From contig CAIONQ010000029.1 of assembly GCA_903859705.1 (NCBI GenBank), forward strand, positions 1 to 64,000: DNA of 64,000 nucleotides. The letters run 5' to 3'. The notes beneath the pieces were generated by a model. It was not told the origin of the DNA and ran no database searches. It saw only the letters and a program-made list of their open reading frames with translations. Below are positions 63,137-64,000 of this stretch, one piece after another. Every line of letters starts with the position of its first letter. Position 1 is the stretch's first letter. A program made the translations under genes and the position numbers. The DNA comes from an uncultured Chthonomonas sp. (GTDB taxonomy: Bacteria > Armatimonadota > Chthonomonadetes > Chthonomonadales > Chthonomonadaceae).

Positions 63137-64000
63137 AAGCGCGTGGTTTCTCTGCGCTGCCAGCTTCGCGGCGCAATCTCTGGTTTGTTATCATTGCCCT
63201 GTGTATTGCGTTAGGTAGCACGCTGCTTCACTTCCCAAGTTTGAAGGGGCAGTTAGTTACCGATGATCTGGTGCTTGTTAGTGATTTCGATAGGCGTGGT
63301 TGTGGCGATAAAGACCCGGTAGGCTGCTTTCACAACCTCATTGGTCACTTTTACTACCGCCCAATGCTATCGGCATCCTTTGCATTCGGGCAGATGTTTC
63401 ATAACAACGATTCGGTATGGTTTCATCGCGAAAATCTGGCGATGCACTTGTTTGCAGTGCTTGCCTGTATCTGGGCTTTTCGGCTGCTGTTTCGGCGCCG
63501 CCATACCGCGCTCATCGCCGGGGCGGTGGTAGCGTTTCATCCATTTAATGTAACGGTAACCAGCTGGATAGGTGGCCGTACAGATACCATGGCACTGGGC
63601 TTTATGGCAGTTTATGCGCTGGGGGTAATGCAGGCCGGCAGGCGTATTCGGTTAATGCAGCACATACCTGCAAAGCGCAAACTGCCAGGCAGGGCTGGGG
63701 CCGTGCTGTGGGCGTCCGTTGCAGCCATTGCGCTGCTTGCTTCTGTGTTTACTAAAGAACAATCTATGGGCTTGCTGTTTCTGGCACCCATGCTGGCTAT
63801 GGGCGTAAAAGGCGCATCCCATCGCAAAAAGCCATTTCCTTACTGGACGGCCGTTTATCTCATCCCAGTAGGCATCTTTGCTGTGGTGGCGCACAGTGTG
63901 CTACAGTATCTGGATTTTGATCATGCCGATTGGAGCATTCCGCAGCATATAGAGATGGTTGGCCGCACCATGAGCTACTATGCCAGCGAGTTTTTTCTGC
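63133..64000 (+). CDS. Multi-spanning membrane protein, TMTC/PMT-like, truncated by the window end
   Basis: The first 289 residues are visible and it runs past 64000. GTG 63133 overlaps the previous stop by four bases (GTGA) and follows AAGGAG by nine. Hydrophobic stretches (WFVIIALCIALGSTLL, LFAVLACIWAFRLLF, LIAGAVVAFHPFNVTV, LWASVAAIALLASVF) alternate with loops. TDDLVLVSD, RPMLSASFAFG and SWIGGRTDTMALGF recall bacterial TMTC/O-mannosyltransferase-type membrane proteins, which often carry TPR repeats at the C-terminus. Assignment is tentative as the end is missing. Confidence 0.7.
   Translation, partial: MKARGFSALPASRRNLWFVIIALCIALGSTLLHFPSLKGQLVTDDLVLVSDFDRRGCGDKDPVGCFHNLIGHFYYRPMLSASFAFGQMFHNNDSVWFHRENLAMHLFAVLACIWAFRLLFRRRHTALIAGAVVAFHPFNVTVTSWIGGRTDTMALGFMAVYALGVMQAGRRIRLMQHIPAKRKLPGRAGAVLWASVAAIALLASVFTKEQSMGLLFLAPMLAMGVKGASHRKKPFPYWTAVYLIPVGIFAVVAHSVLQYLDFDHADWSIPQHIEMVGRTMSYYASEFFL

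Noticed and set aside
1-64000. tRNA, rRNA, insertion sequences, prophage genes
   Set aside because: No acceptor/T-loop-like sequence, transposase motifs, integrase or phage structural genes were seen in any frame.

Overview
The window looks like chromosomal DNA of a Gram-negative-type (diderm), free-living heterotrophic bacterium. It carries an LptD/OstA-like outer-membrane barrel protein, CsgG-like proteins, a periplasmic LolA-like protein, a fused SecDF and large secreted proteins ending in FlgD-like Ig domains. This mix, the moderate-to-high GC and the frequent TTG/GTG starts with good Shine-Dalgarno (SD) sites fit Armatimonadota best. That placement is inference only: there is no rRNA here, and no tRNA, IS element, prophage or CRISPR array was seen.

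Layout. 1-782 is non-coding and repeat-like. 0.8-18.7 kb is mixed accessory metabolism and regulation: serine hydrolase, ComEC-like MBL protein, two pirins, SGNH hydrolase, acetyltransferase, secreted beta-helix protein, TetR with its operators and a membrane SRPBCC target, EthD protein, a di-haem cytochrome c divergent from a PQQ-type propeller protein, and an AraC gene beside a membrane-tethered BTAD regulator. 19.2-27.3 kb holds an Nramp-related transporter with a changed metal site, a WecA/TagO-type transferase, LolA-like protein, Gfo/Idh/MocA oxidoreductase, NAD kinase, and a HUMPS-family gene followed by an acetyltransferase fusion. 27.5-34.3 kb is a housekeeping block: secDF, an AI-2E-family transporter, rpsA and coaE.

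34.3-53.1 kb is the most striking region. Six consecutive same-strand genes encode a 2052-aa secreted propeller protein, a CsgG-like protein with a Gly-rich C-terminus, a subtilase, a 992-aa secreted protein, a small CsgG/GNA1162-like protein and a Big-1/OstA/beta-barrel protein. The three largest end in the same three-part C-terminal module. I read this as a surface-layer or secretion/assembly locus, possibly undescribed: cargo with a common C-terminal domain, a processing protease, and outer-membrane components.

53.2-62.4 kb is an envelope-stress-like island. It has three tandem paralogous membrane proteins facing a response regulator/histidine kinase pair and a CpxP/Spy-like periplasmic protein. 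The regulator pair and the CpxP-like gene share an 18-bp box at identical distance from their -10 elements, and the regulator appears to start at ATC. The window ends with a PaiB-like flavoprotein gene overlapping a multi-spanning membrane protein that runs off the end.
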